From positions 16,654,501 through 16,718,500 of the forward strand of contig NC_079886.1 of the NCBI RefSeq assembly GCF_029227915.1: a stretch of DNA of 64,000 nucleotides. The letters run 5' to 3'. A program made the position numbers and the translations under genes. How positions within the stretch are numbered: position 1 is the stretch's first letter; every line of letters starts with the position of its first letter. The notes under the pieces are model-generated. The model worked only from the letters and a program-made list of their open reading frames with translations, had not been told where the DNA came from and did no database searches. Shown here piece by piece: positions 10,901 to 22,119 of this stretch. This DNA is from Hydractinia symbiolongicarpus (taxonomy: Eukaryota; Cnidaria; Hydrozoa; Anthoathecata; Hydractiniidae).

Positions 10901-13900
10901 TAATTGCATATGTTATCAACTCTATCAATGTGACACGAAGAGCCATTGTTTAATAGTTTTATTAAACAAATGTTTTGCGTGGAAACTAAATAAACTAGCG
11001 AGAAGGCATTGTTGGTTGCGCGGGTTAAATAAAGCTTTTAAGCGATAGCAATTATTATATTTTAACAAATATTGAAACTTTAATTTTAATAGAAATGTTT
11101 TTTTTAGATTGCATTTTAAAACTTTAAAAACGAAAAACGGTGATAGAAATGTTTTTTTAGATCGTATTTTAAAAGTTTAAAATCGGAAAACGGCGATAGA
11201 AATGTTTTTTAGATCGCATTTTTAAAGTTTAAAAACGAAAAACGGCGATAGAAATGTTTTTTTTATATCGCATTTTAAAAGTTTATAAACGAAAAGCGAC
11301 GATAGAAATGTTTTTTTTAGATTGCATTTTAAAACTTTAAAAACGAAAAACGGCGATAGAAATGTTTTTTTAGATCGCATTTTAAAAGATTAAAATCGGT
11401 AAACGGCGATAGAAATGTTCTTTAGATCGCCTTTTAAAAGTTTAAAAACGAAAAACGGCGATAGAAATGTTTTTTTTAGATCGCATTTTAAAAGTTTATA
11501 AACGAAAAGGCGTTAGAAATGTTTTTTAAGATCGCATTTTAAAAGTTTAAAAATCGGAAAACGGCGATAGAAATTTTTTTTTAGATCGCATTTTAAAAGT
11601 TTAAAAACGAAATTTAATTTGTTTTCGAAATCTTATCGCGAAGGGAAAAGTCCCTAACGTAGGGTTTTTTCGTTCGCGTTGCTAAACGTTGCTTTTTATA
11701 AAAAGAACTTTTAAAAGTTTCGCATGTTAAAAAATATATTTCGACGATAAAGAAATATCACTAAAAGTTTTAAAAGTAGCATTAGTTTTTTTAAAATATT
11801 TAGATCATAGGATTTGTTGTTTTTTAAAAGAGCTTGTGTTTTTTAAATATATCAGATTAAAATCGCGTTACTATAATTAGTTTCGTTGTTAAAAAAAATT
11901 AAAATTCAATGGCCTTCGCGTTTAATTTTTTCTTGCGCAGAGTATTGTTTTTAAACAATGTTTCTTGCTATGCTTTTGTTTTTAACACGAAGCAATTATT
12001 TTCGCGCAATTTGAAAGGAACTCGCTATCCTATTGTTTTTTTAATGAAAGCAATTATTTTCGCAAGTTGAGCGTACGTGTACGCTTACATCTGGACTGTA
12101 CTGTAGGCTATCATAGACTAATTACACTATCATAGCCTAATTTGCTGTTATCCCTGACTGTTTAATTGTAATACTTGTGGTCGAGTTCACGGCATAATAC
12201 TGGTTGGACCAGTCATGGGCCAATATTCAGATTAAGCAGCCTTTATGAAATGGTGTACAAATGCCGTAAGCATAATGTTTTTGTGGTGAAACCTTCATAA
12301 CTACAATACTGGATTTTTCAAGGATTTTTTTTTATAGTCAAATCTTTAATATGTTCTAGATACTGCTTAATTTTTGCCATTTTACCATTTCTACTGTGAA
12401 AGCTTGACCATGAAAAGTCCACTTTGTACCCCATATGAGCATAACGAAGGAGAACATTCCGACTGCAAGAATCTCCTTCAATTCTGGTATTTTGTGTCTA
12501 AGGAAGAGATAGGGGAGCACAAGGGTGCTGATAAGCCTACACCATAAACAGTGCGGGTGTTTTCGGGCGAGTTTGGCGTTTTAAAATTTTTTTAAGTATT
12601 CCCTCGTAAAAACCAGCATATACCTGAACAATGCCCGAAAAGGTGCCTTCTTCCCTGTTGCCCGCATGGTATGTTACAAGGAATTGCATTTCGGGAATGT
12701 TGCGGGCGAGTTCAGGAAACTACGGGCGGCATCGGAAAAAACAACAAATTTAATTCGAAAGTCGCCCAAAATCACCCTTATCTATGCAGGCATTTGAAGA
12801 GGGTGCAAACACCTGCATATATAAGGGCAAGTTCGGGCAATCTTTTTTTCAAATTAAATTGGTGGTTGTCGTCCAAAACCGCCTGCACTTTCACGAACTC
12901 GCCCAGAACATTCCCAAAATGCAATACCATGCGGATGATAGTTGGAAGGATATTTATTGTTAAGTTATTGTTAAGAAGGATAAAATGAAGAAAAGTCTTC
13001 TTTATCTTTTAGTGTTTTCAATAGTGTGCTCAAAGTTTAAAATTCCTCAAATATAATCTGTATAATAATTAAAGAGAGTTATGCAGAGCGAATAAAATAT
13101 TGTATCTCTACATATAGTACATTTACACTTTAATAATCTATACAAATATATTATTATTTATCATCTATACCTTTTTAATTTATTTCTTTATTTTTTTTGT
13201 TTTTATCCTGTTATTTTATGTTATCCTGTTGTCTGTTTAACAATAACTAGCCCTAAAGTTCTGCGAAAAAACTTTACCTTTAATTTTAAATAAAATATTC
13301 AGGAGTTATTAATTATTCATAACGTTTAAGTGGGTGTAACCATGATTCTTGCAGGTAAAAGCAAAGATCTTTGATTTGCTTTTTCTCGAAAAAAAATAAT
13401 TTGCAGTCGTAACGGTATATATTTTTGTCGAACACTTCCCTCCATTCCCTCCATCTTGGCGAAATTGTACGAAAACAAGTTTGTTGCGACAATTATATCT
13501 TTGGCTACAAAACTTCGCTTTTTCTAATGCAGAAAGTGGGGAAATATCAAGTTATTGATCTATCATGCTTAAAAATAGATAAATCTGTCATAAAACAGCT
13601 ATTGTAACACAAAATATGCTATATTTTTGGAACCACATGTTGTTTTGAGTAATTTTACTGAGGGGAGTGTTCGACAAAATGAACTGGAAGGGTGAATTTT
13701 TGTAGATAATTTTTTTTCTACTTTTTGGATTTTTTTTATGAAAATATTTTATCATCATTCTAGAGATAATTTATTTGGCTTTCAGAATATATATATTTGC
13801 TAGGGTTAATATAGCGAGCAGAGGAGATATTTTAAATATACTGAGTATTGTCTTAGGGGGTTACCGTATCCTTAATAAAGTTTATATATAAGTTATTTAT

Positions 13901-14829
13901 CAAGTAAATCTTATTATAAACTATCAAAAAAGGTACTGTCTAGTAAAAATATAATAATAAAAAAGTAGCCTGAACTGAATTGCACTTTCCTTATTTGTTG
14001 CGAAAATATAAGTGATTATATTTCTAAAGTTTTGCAACACAAATAACATTTCCCTTGTGTTTACATATTTTTATATCGCGCGTTATCGAAAGCAAATTTA
14101 TACCGAAGAATTCTACATAAAAGGGAGGCTAAAAAAATATTTTTGTTGTGACATAAGCATTGGGTTCTCGACGAATCAAAAAATTGTAAAGAGAAAATGA
14201 TTGTTTTACTCTGAACAATATCACGAGGTTAAAATTTTTTAATATTTTACCCCTATTTCCAAAAATTGTAGCAATTTATGAATATTTAATTTCAAAACGT
14301 GCAACTCACTTTCAGACATAGAACCTTATGTCCCTGTCCACACAAACAAAATGTCTGTCTCTACACAAATTAAAGTAGATTATTTTAAAGCTGTTTTATT
14401 TTTTGTGCTGGCACTGAGACCAGATTTCGCATTTCGCTAGCTATAGCTAGCTAGCTAGCAGTTTTTCCTCCTGACACTAATATTGATTTATATATGTGGT
14501 GACAAACAGATGCAGGCAACCGAAATTACATAAACAGTAAAACTATTGAGGTATGTTAGTCCAACGCTGAGACGCTGTTAATAAGTGGTGGGGCAGAGTC
14601 CACTGATCATATATCAATCATGATGGAGGAACACGCTACTATGGTGGTGGCGAAACACGTGTTTTACCTAACTCCAAAAGGAAAAACCTTTAAATTGTAA
14701 ATTACAATCAGGGTAAAGAGTAGACTAATTTAAAACTCCATTGATTCGTACCTTATTCTGAGAGTCAGGGGGCTTTCCCGCCACAAACTCCGCGGAAGCT
14801 AAATGCTTCAGGTCTTCAGAAGACGCCAT
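4981..14829 (-). CDS. POLR1B: DNA-directed RNA polymerase I subunit RPA2, first two coding exons
   Basis: POLR1B is the second-largest, catalytic-site-forming subunit of nucleolar RNA polymerase I, which makes pre-rRNA. Exon 1 (14752-14829) encodes 26 residues starting MASSEDLKHL and ends AAG|GTACGA. Exon 2 (4981-5058) encodes 26 residues containing QPHIESFNYMLEDGL and ends CAG|GTACC. Both introns are phase 0. The LKHL and ESFNY...EGL...AVQ pattern matches the animal POLR1B N-terminus, just before the conserved IPP segment. The remaining roughly 1,100 residues are not in the window and should lie to the left. Intron 1 is 9.7 kb and packed with transposons. Intron 2 contains the SWIM-domain ORF on the same strand. 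Identification rests on only 52 residues, but they are the right residues in the right order. Confidence 0.82.
5582..6113. mobile_element. MITE-like interspersed element in POLR1B intron 1
   Basis: The ends are inverted: ACCCTATTGG at the left, and AATAGGGT preceded by GACCG at the right. Runs of C or G near both ends form GATTCCGCCCCCC and GATTCCGTCCCCCC. No coding capacity is seen. The inner part, about 5630-5760, is a diverged copy of a stretch at 48695-48810, which supports an interspersed repeat family. Confidence 0.5.
7211..7694 (+). pseudogene. MADF/Myb-like protein remnant of the Harbinger element
   Basis: The first part begins MKTQEATENF and contains SLWDVESPFYKDRNEKA, the classic N-terminal half of a MADF domain. 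It runs into TAG at about 7322. The second half (NKLRSYFSAELKK, then RKWPYFQSLLFLRD) begins around 7430, probably after an intron with a donor near 7345-7360. In Harbinger elements this protein helps bring the transposase to DNA. Here the early stop indicates decay. Confidence 0.7.
7700..8106 (-). pseudogene. HARBI1-like transposase, N-terminal fragment
   Basis: The first 102 codons contain NTLMYELRVEEIEEY and FLRMPPNIFDELL, the usual Harbinger nuclease N-terminus. A TGA at about 7798 (probably a former CGA) interrupts it. The same frame continues with DPIPAKVKVAATLKFL and YAELQYLYN to about 7700. The DDE catalytic domain that should follow is absent. Confidence 0.75.
8290..8480. repeat. short tandem repeat inside the nested element
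   Basis: About three to four copies of a roughly 60-base unit are visible, each containing GGCGATCTTTTCGCTTTC and CCCGTTTTCATGATT. Copies become more diverged toward the right. Confidence 0.6.
9096..9340. repeat. degenerate tandem repeat
   Basis: Diverged units of about 70 bases share the pattern TGT(C/T)A(T/C)GTTAGA, then ATTA..GCAATATTTAAG, then GTA(C/G)GGA. Three to four copies can be followed; no coding potential is seen. Confidence 0.35.
9676..10279 (+). pseudogene. 5'-truncated LINE reverse transcriptase, C-terminal end
   Basis: Three frames join to give the C-terminal part of a non-LTR retrotransposon ORF2. They are CYLGDMLG through VRSVMLYSSETW (frame ending at 9886), EDLDRLERNDMRMVSWM (frame starting about 9843), and GHLERMEEDNWVRKC with PSGRPRKTW (frame starting about 10021). 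Two frameshifts, near 9870 and 10025, and loss of the endonuclease and catalytic RT region mark it as dead. The 3' end carries a short ATGATGATTA tail, as in RTE-type elements; the clade assignment is tentative. Confidence 0.75.
10683..12103. mobile_element. Tc1/mariner-type non-autonomous element (TA-flanked)
   Basis: The inverted termini begin CAGTACAGTCCAGATG and stay matched for about 37 bases with one mismatch. TA flanks both ends, as expected for Tc1/mariner insertion. The 1.4 kb interior has no transposase; much of it is a tandem repeat (see the next entry). It lies in POLR1B intron 1. Confidence 0.75.
11083..11608. repeat. ten-copy minisatellite inside the mariner-type element
   Basis: Ten units of about 52-60 bases each contain GATAGAAATG, a T run, AGATCGCATTTTAAAAG, TTTAAAAACG and AAAACGG. 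The copies differ by point changes and T-run length. Confidence 0.8.
12664..12938. mobile_element. GC-richer inverted-repeat (foldback) element
   Basis: The left arm reads CATGGTAT, then GGAATTGCATTTCGGGAATG and GGGCGAGTTC. The right arm, reverse-complemented, reads CATGGTATTGCATTTTGGG, then AATG and GGGCGAGTTC. Arms of about 60 bases around a roughly 140-base centre suggest a MITE or foldback element. More GGGCGAG/CCCG motifs extend left to about 12550. Confidence 0.55.
13424..13679. mobile_element. small MITE with 15-base inverted ends
   Basis: The left end is TTTTGTCGAACACTTCCCT and the right end, reverse-complemented, is TTTTGTCGAACACTCCCCT. The element is about 256 bases and non-coding; a target duplication is not obvious. 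Confidence 0.6.
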
Positions 14830-15949
14830 ATCTACTTTGATCTGCTTCAAAAGCTATTTTGCTGAAAGAGAACCAAGTCGATATATTCCAGACATGATAT
14901 CAGGGAGTAAAAAAAAAAAGAAAATCATCAATTTTTTCTGTATAATTGCTATCTTTGTACTAAGCGTTAAATGATAGGGTTCAAATTTAATATTTTTAAT
15001 GAAAAATAGAAAAATAGGTGGTATTTTGAAAAAATAAAGAAAAATACTTCAATTTAATAGTTTTATCCCCCCCCCTGTCCGTCAAACAAATATAAACGTA
15101 GTATAACTGCATGGGCAAAGAGGCACAGGGCCACACAAAACTAAAAGATTATCAGGGTGTATGCTAGGCAAAATTATATATCTTTTCAACCTAAGGAAGA
15201 ATAGATATGTTCAGTAATAAAAAATTAATTTTCAATTCTTATTTATATATTAGAAAAAAATAACACGACATATATTTTTCAGGCCTAGCTTTTGATACTT
15301 TGTTTAATTCTTACAATTAATAAGTTAATAACGTTTCCCTGTTGTATACTTCCTAATTTTGGTGTCCCGGGGTCTATATGCTGCTCGCTTATTACAACAA
15401 GAAATAATCAAGGCAAAAAAAGTAAAAACAACCGATTTCAAATGGAACGTGTAGGTAAACTTTGTTTGTGGTGTTGTTGTCGCGGCGGGGTTGCTTGCTG
15501 TGATTTGAGAAAACTGCCGTGGTTTAATTACTTAACGTATTAACCTTTTGCGTTGTAGGTTTAAGAAAGTAAGAGTGTTAAGTATTTTGATTGGAGTACG
15601 GAATTTCTCGGAGTCTGTTATCCAGTCATTGTTTCTTCTGCAGTTTTTGGCTACACTGCAATTAAAAGGAATCCTGTGTTATGGAATACTGGTTCACACT
15701 AAGCTCAGGTATCATAAGTGTGTTCTGGTTTTTGTATTCAGAATGCATGTCCAGCATTGGTTACAGTAAATAAATCTGTCATAACTCACAAATAACCATT
15801 TATTCGATATGTTATATACAATGTGTTTTTCAAGTTTATTGTTTTGCTTGATTATTTTCGACTATGTTGTAGCGCGTTAGGGTTGCGTCGTGGGTGGTGC
15901 TCAGCGTATTTCCTCTTTCTACGTCAAGTTAAAGCAGTAATATGTGATT
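14830..15949. other. POLR1B 5' flank, no supported gene
   Basis: This region should hold the POLR1B 5' UTR and promoter, but no element was recognised. A GCTA microsatellite lies just inside POLR1B intron 1, at 14437-14460. A short plus-strand open stretch at 15292-15543 contains ATGGAACGTGTAG|GTAAAC near 15441. It could be a first exon, but nothing supports that. Confidence 0.4.
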
Positions 15950-18266
15950 ATTGCATATTCTATAACTTTTGTGTCTTATGAGGCACATCGCCTTTTGAAT
16001 GTATCTACTGATACCAGTTTTAAATCTCTGAGTTTTGGGCAGTAAGTTCCATGCCCTTCCTACATATTTAAAATCAGCATCACAATTTATGAAACAACGC
16101 AACTTTTAAAGTTTATAGACTATGTACAACTGTCTTCTATTAGTAGCCAAACTTAAATGTTCTATAAAGAAATGACCGCACAAATCAAATTTTATAAAAT
16201 TGAAAAACTTTAAATTACAATAAATCCTGTTCCTACATGATATTGAACACTTCCATCTTTCCCAATTTTTGCTGATAAATCCAAATATGTCACTCATTTC
16301 AAAATTTTTTTGTTTCCTCTTTTAAAATTTAATAATTTAACTCTGATCGGAAAATGCCAATAAAAGCAAAAACTTTAATGTCCCAAAGCTTTCAGGAATG
16401 TGATGCCTAGATCATAGATTCCTGGTTTATAGGTTGAGCTTAACTAACCAACATTTAAAACAAAAAATTCCACCATCTAGCTAGTTAACAGAAAGTATTT
16501 TTATTTATATTTTAAGGATAGTGCTAACCAAAATTTTTTAACTAAATTTTCACATAATTAGTTAAAAAAGGTCATTTTCATCCATATCTTTTTCTGTCAC
16601 GATTTTATAGTTACTTGTGTTGACTTTCGATGAGTTCGTCAAGGTGACAATGGCTTGCCGCCTTAAGCAAATCTTCTCACTCCAGGATTTCAGCCTGAAA
16701 TGAATGTAAAGGGCACAGCTAGTATTGTATCATGCCCACAATACTATTTTATGTAAGAGTTGTGTACGGATCATCAGGGATCAATGACAAAGTTATCCAG
16801 CTGATTTTTGAAGGAACTTCTAGTACATAGAGTGATTTGTCTGATCTCTTTCAGCATTTGGTTGAATAAACAATCCATTGGTTCGAAAGCTGGTGAATTT
16901 CAGGGATTGAATAGCTTTGGGGGCTTTTGAGGTTTTCAATTCTATTTAACAGGAACGCCCTTTTCTGTTAGATGATTTTTGACCATAACTGTAAGCAATA
17001 ATCCACTCTAGGGATGACCAAGGATTTCCAAAGAGTAAGCATTGGCTGGGCTTCTCTGGTGAGGAAGGTCTGTAATATCCATCCAATTAGCTTTCTGACG
17101 GTTTCAGTGAGTGACAGGATGTGTTCTGCAAAGACGCAAGTGTAGATAGATAGATAGATAGATGTGCATATTTTACATGGCTAGCCTCACAAATATCGAG
17201 GGATATACCCTGTCTATTATTTCCAGGAGGGGCCATGGCTTAGATGGAGAGTCCTAGAGTATTTAATGCTCATTTTGAGCTACGCAGACCCAATTAGTAG
17301 GGCCCACGCTCTACTAGACAACTCCCGGCAACATCCAACGGCTCACACAGTGTGCCATCTCCCCAATTTCCCTCACATGGCTTGGGTTAACCCGGGGCTA
17401 TGGTAACATTCACTCGCCCATGTTGAATCGCCGTCAAGAGGAATCGAACCCCGGTCTCCCGCACAGAGTACGAAAGCTATAACCACTAATCTACGGCGCC
17501 ACAAGCTCATTATTGCTCATTATAACACCTGTCTTTAACATGCAACCTAATTGCTTTAGGTATTAATAATCTGTGTGATGTTCCATTTTACCATATTGGA
17601 TAAGCTCAAACTTGGAGTTATTGAATGACATGTTATTCTGCTCAGCTCATTGATAAACTATATTTAAATCTATCTGTAGATTTTGAGAATCAAGCAGCTT
17701 CTGATTTGACCACCAATCCGTGTATCATCTGAAAAGCTTTGTAGAAATGATGTTGAGATATCTGAGTCTATATCTCCAATTAGTATTAGGAACAGTAGGG
17801 GTCCCAACACTGATCCCTGAGGGACACCAGTGGTAAGGTCTTTGGCTTGGATTTAGTGTCATTAACTATAACAGTGTGATGTCTATTGGTGAGAAATGAA
17901 TGGATCCATTTGACAATGTTACGACTGACTCTGAGGTTGGCTAGTTTTGCTAAAACAATCTGAAAGTCGACTTTGTCGAAGGCTTTTGCAAAGTCTAGAT
18001 ATATCATGTCAACATTGGATTCATCTTCAATTAATCCGTGAAACCATGTTGAGATGGATTGAATAGATTTTTTTCTTTGAGATAACAAGTAATACTCTTT
18101 ATAAACTTTTCGAAAAATCTTGATTACATGCGAGGTCAAAGCAAGTGGTTTATAGTTCGATGCTTGAGCTTTACTTCTATTTTTATAGATTGGAACAATG
18201 TTGGCTTGTTTCAATCTGTCTGGAATTGTTCCTTCGCCAGGCATTTTTTCCAAAATAATTTCAGGG
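15950..18266 (-). pseudogene. decayed non-LTR retrotransposon (LINE) reverse transcriptase, interrupted by a SINE
   Basis: Reading from 18253 downward, the reverse transcriptase is clear: KQANIVPIYKN, SNYKPLALTS, YLDFAKAFDKVD and IVKWIHSFLTNR. A frameshift near 17810 is followed by the catalytic box as FSDDT (usually Y/FADD) near 17725. After the SINE insertion, the C-terminal region continues with LQTFLTREAQPML and IPRVDYCLQLWS (about 17000-17100). It ends with a piece containing YVGRAWNLLPKTQRFK (about 16020-16080). Multiple frameshifts and stops make it inactive, and the endonuclease domain is missing from the 5' side. Confidence 0.8.
17143..17502 (-). mobile_element. tRNA-derived SINE inserted in the LINE
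   Basis: The minus strand starts GTGGCGCCGTAG and carries an A-box-like TAGATTAGTGG and a perfect pol III B box, GGTTCGATTCC (17440-17450), spaced as in a tRNA. A body of about 250 bases follows, containing CCATGGCCCCTCC and GGGTATATCCCTC. It ends in an (ATCT)n tail at 17143-17163. The LINE coding sequence resumes on both sides, so the SINE inserted later. A second, head-truncated copy lies at 37211-37322. Confidence 0.85.
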
Positions 18267-19310
18267 GTAAATACTTCACAATTTTATAGCTATAATACTA
18301 TTATCTTTCACCAAAAATATTCAGCTCAACAATTCCTCTTTAAATTAAAATGTTGTAAATAATTAATTTGCAGAATATATAGCTTTAGTGCTACACGCTT
18401 GGAAATTATACAGAAATAAATGACGTAATTACTAAAGACAAATGTTAATAACAACAAATGGTGCATAAAGTAAAAATAAACTCTGTTCACCATAGCGCCT
18501 CACCCTGAGAGCTCTAACTTCTGATAGCATTTTGTTTCTCTTAAAATTTTAACACAAGCTTTGTAAATAATACATTTTTAAAAGATGCAAGGAATTTTTT
18601 TGATTTTGAATATTTTTCTTTTGACAGTGGCTAAATGCAGCACTGGGTTGGAATTAGCATGTCACAATCTGCAATTTACAAATCAAAATGGCATATTTGC
18701 AAATCACTTTACAATAAAATTGTGAATTGAACATTTTTATATCACTTCTTCTTTTATCCTTTTTACAATACAAAAATTAAAGTGGCAACGATCATTTATT
18801 TTTCTTTGTTAGGTTGTGTTTCATTTAATTCATAAGTTTTCCTATAACGTTGTCAGCAGAATAATACATCCTTTTCATTAGCGCATTTCAGTTTACATAT
18901 TTAATGAAGTTTTGATAAAACTCACACTCACCACTCTTTCCTTCAACATAATTTTATACATTAAACATATATGTACGACTTGCAGTCTTTTAAATGTTTT
19001 GCCATTTTATCCTATCTTGAGTATCTTCTCAGCAAAAATCCAATTTTACCAGGTTGTTTTTAATAGTTTCATACCATGATTTAGCTGGTCTTTCTCTCCA
19101 GCTGTTTGATTCTTTCAAATGTCAAAGCCATCACAGCTGTAAAATATGATATGCACCTACAGTACAGCCTATATATAACTTTTGCATGTACACAACTTTC
19201 ACAGTAGCGTCAAAATTTGCATGCATTAAGGCAGTGTTCTTTAAAATACTTCTAACTTGCTTTGGCAGTTCTTTTCTATTGATTTTTTTAATCTGTAAAT
19301 ATATCTTTAA

Positions 19311-20307
19311 GGTTACTGTAAAGGAAACATTTTTTTTTAGGTTTTTTGCAAAAAATTCATGACATATGGAAAAAAAATTCTCTTTCCAATGACATATTTT
19401 ATAGTCTATGAAAATATTTGGAACATCCTTTTTTTTCTGGAAAAAAGCCTTTTTAGAGCTGTTATATCCTTCACACCTTTGAAAAAATATGTGCAAAATG
19501 AGTTGAGCATATTTTTTGTAAACATTATGCATAATATGGAACTCCCTTATAAAAATATGCATAATAATATTTTTTAGATAGTTTACTTTCACTATCGAAT
19601 TAAAAAAAATCAAAGTTAAGGAATATGCATATGAGCTGTCTCTTGTAAACCTGACTTCTGTCTGTTAATAATTCTGAACGCGTGCACACATATTCAGCAT
19701 AAAGAAAAAGTTCGTACTTCTATCATCTTTCTGCATACTCAGTTCACACATTTTTTATAACACCTATAATAATCTTTAAAAACAAATATCTTGTTAGTAA
19801 ATTTTCGCATACATGCCTTTACGTTTGTGGTCTCTTTTTCCGAAAGCTTCCTATTGGCTCATTGAAATTTTTGGTAATGAAAAGCTGAATAAATTATGCA
19901 CAAATGGTTCCCGGATTTTTTTGTATAAATCACTGATTAGCGAATTATGACGACAGAAAGAAAAAAATATGAATTTTTTTGAATGATTATATATAATTAC
20001 AAATAATTTCATAATGACGTTATTAGAAAAAAAAAAGGGAACCTTTTTGAATTTAATTTATGCTGAATATAATGGTGCGAAAACAAGAAGTCTGCGACCA
20101 CGCGTTCGGAAAAAGAAGCCATTTTAAAACGTACAGTGAAAAAAATTGGTGTGTGTTTATTTCATTATATTTTCTTTTTGGAAAATTACTATCTCACAAA
20201 AATAGCACCATCAAAAAAGTCTTTCATCAAGCATTCAGAAACAAAAAAAATATATATATATATATATAAAAGTATTGATAAAGTGAGTTCTTTCCTTTAC
20301 AGTAACC
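19311..20307. mobile_element. TTAA-flanked non-autonomous DNA transposon
   Basis: The ends GGTTACTGTAAAGGAAA and, inverted, TTTCCTTTACAGTAACC match over 17 bases. TTAA flanks both sides (19307-19310 and 20308-20311), as for piggyBac or Kolobok insertions. The 997-bp interior is AT-rich and has no transposase; open frames in it look random. A (TA)n run lies near 20250. Confidence 0.8.
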
Positions 20308-20311
20308 TTAA

Positions 20312-22078
20312 GAGACTATTAAAACCTATAAAAGCATGTTTTAGGATTTAATCACATGCTTAAAAATATAGCTCCTGCAAAAGGTTATTTTAGTACAGTT
20401 TCCAATAAAAATAGTGGTGCAAATATACATAATAAAAACAATCAAGCACTTTCCTCACTTTCTGTTTTCTTGCTTCAGTTGCCTCATTGATTTTTAGTCT
20501 TGTCAACTTCCTGTTCAAATCTGTAGTTAGTTCCTGTTTAAAAGATTAACTTAAAATTCTTCTTAGTTGAAATCAATTTTTGTAAAATTTAAGATTGGAT
20601 ATTGGAACTTTGTAAGATTAATCTGTGCTAACATTGAGGCTTCATGAAGCTAACGAAAGGTATCAGAGAATTGTTAAAAATTTTCATTTTTTTAGCTTTT
20701 GCATTTTTGTTATTGTCATAGCCCCATAGGCAAACCCACCTATCAAAATAATTATGATATTCACCCTTATCTAATGGAAGTAATCAATTTGCTGCTGAGT
20801 CAAAGCACAAGTGTTTGGTTTATGACCATTTCTGACCATTTCTTGCTCATGATAACTGACCAAACACACAATATTGAAAGTAAAATGCAAAGGAGCTTTT
20901 AAATTGATTATTATAATTAAATTCATGGGCACATCTGCCTCTTCATTGTAAAATTTATTCGTTGTTTTATTCATAAAAAATAAAAAAATTGTAAAAGATT
21001 TAAGGGATCTAGTCAAAGTTTTTTAGTTTCAAAGATGATGAATATTTAGCAATTATTTGGTTAAAATAATTAAAGTGGGAATTTTGTGAAATTGTGCAAA
21101 CACATTTTTCATTTCTAAAAAAAAAAAATGAATCACTTTAGTTGTGTTTAGTCTGTATACGAATCTCCTTTTTTCTTAAGAAACAGTTTTTGGAATTTAC
21201 TAAAACAGATATTACATGCCCATACTTGTTGAATATTAGATTTATCAGCTCACAATACCTCAAGTTGATAAATCTTTATGTCCAATGAATGGGCATCCAA
21301 TATCTGCTTATTATGATCATAAAATTACAAATATTACTTCCAGTAGTATTTTTTTGAGGCAATAAATTTGCCATGTCGAACTTTACCATACATTATTGTC
21401 ATAACAACGAAAAGAATCAACAGCATTTTTTCTCTGTAGGATCCTTTCCATAACAGCGTTACCCACTAAAGTGATAGGAATAATTTAATTTCCTTAACTG
21501 ATGCAAAATGCTGTTTGCCTGCTTGCTTTGTTGGCATGTTGGTATTCATGTTGGTAAATGAAGATTGTTAATGTGAATTAGGTGGACTGAGTAAAATCTT
21601 TAATTTTTTATTTCTTTTTTTTTCAATGTTATGGCTACCTGTTGTTTGCGTAAAGAGGTAAATGTTGATTAAAAGTTAAAAGTTGCCATTGTTGTGTTTG
21701 AGATACTACGATTTGACTATAGTGACAGATATGACCTTTATCCCCCAGCAAAATATTGCAACAACAATGTAAACTTTACCATCTTCCTCGTTATCATCTT
21801 AAGTTGGCAAAATTCTAATTTTTCAAAACTTCAGCTTACCACAAAGAGAAGTCAAACATAGCAAAAGTTTCTACATGGAAAATGACCAATCTTACATACA
21901 CAAGTTTGTTCATAAAAAAACAGGGAAGATTAATATTGACAGGGCACTCTAAACATGAAGCATATTAATGACCTTAACCAACCTGATCTAGACTGGTGTT
22001 AGATGAGGTTTTTGCGTAAATGTCACAAATTGTAATAATGTGCTAATTACATTGTATTTCTTGACTTTTTTTGTTTAG
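20312..22078. other. intergenic/5' flank of the GalNAc-transferase gene
   Basis: No exon or repeat was recognised. A splice acceptor (TTTTTTTGTTTAG) ends at 22078, so the transferase probably has at least one non-coding 5' exon somewhere in or beyond this stretch. Confidence 0.5.
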
Positions 22079-22119
22079 GCAAACATGAAAAAATAAAGTG
22101 GCGTGGAGATATATTTAAA

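Noticed and set aside
15292-15769. Possible small plus-strand gene next to POLR1B
   Set aside because: Two short frames without domains; a GTAAAC donor after ATGGAACGTGTAG is not enough.
17430-17502. Possible stand-alone tRNA gene on minus
   Set aside because: The A and B boxes fit, but the acceptor stem does not pair and the sequence runs into a SINE body with an (ATCT)n tail.
19131-19613. 160-codon minus-strand open frame
   Set aside because: It crosses the end of the TTAA-flanked element, is rich in Lys/Ile/Phe and resembles no known domain.
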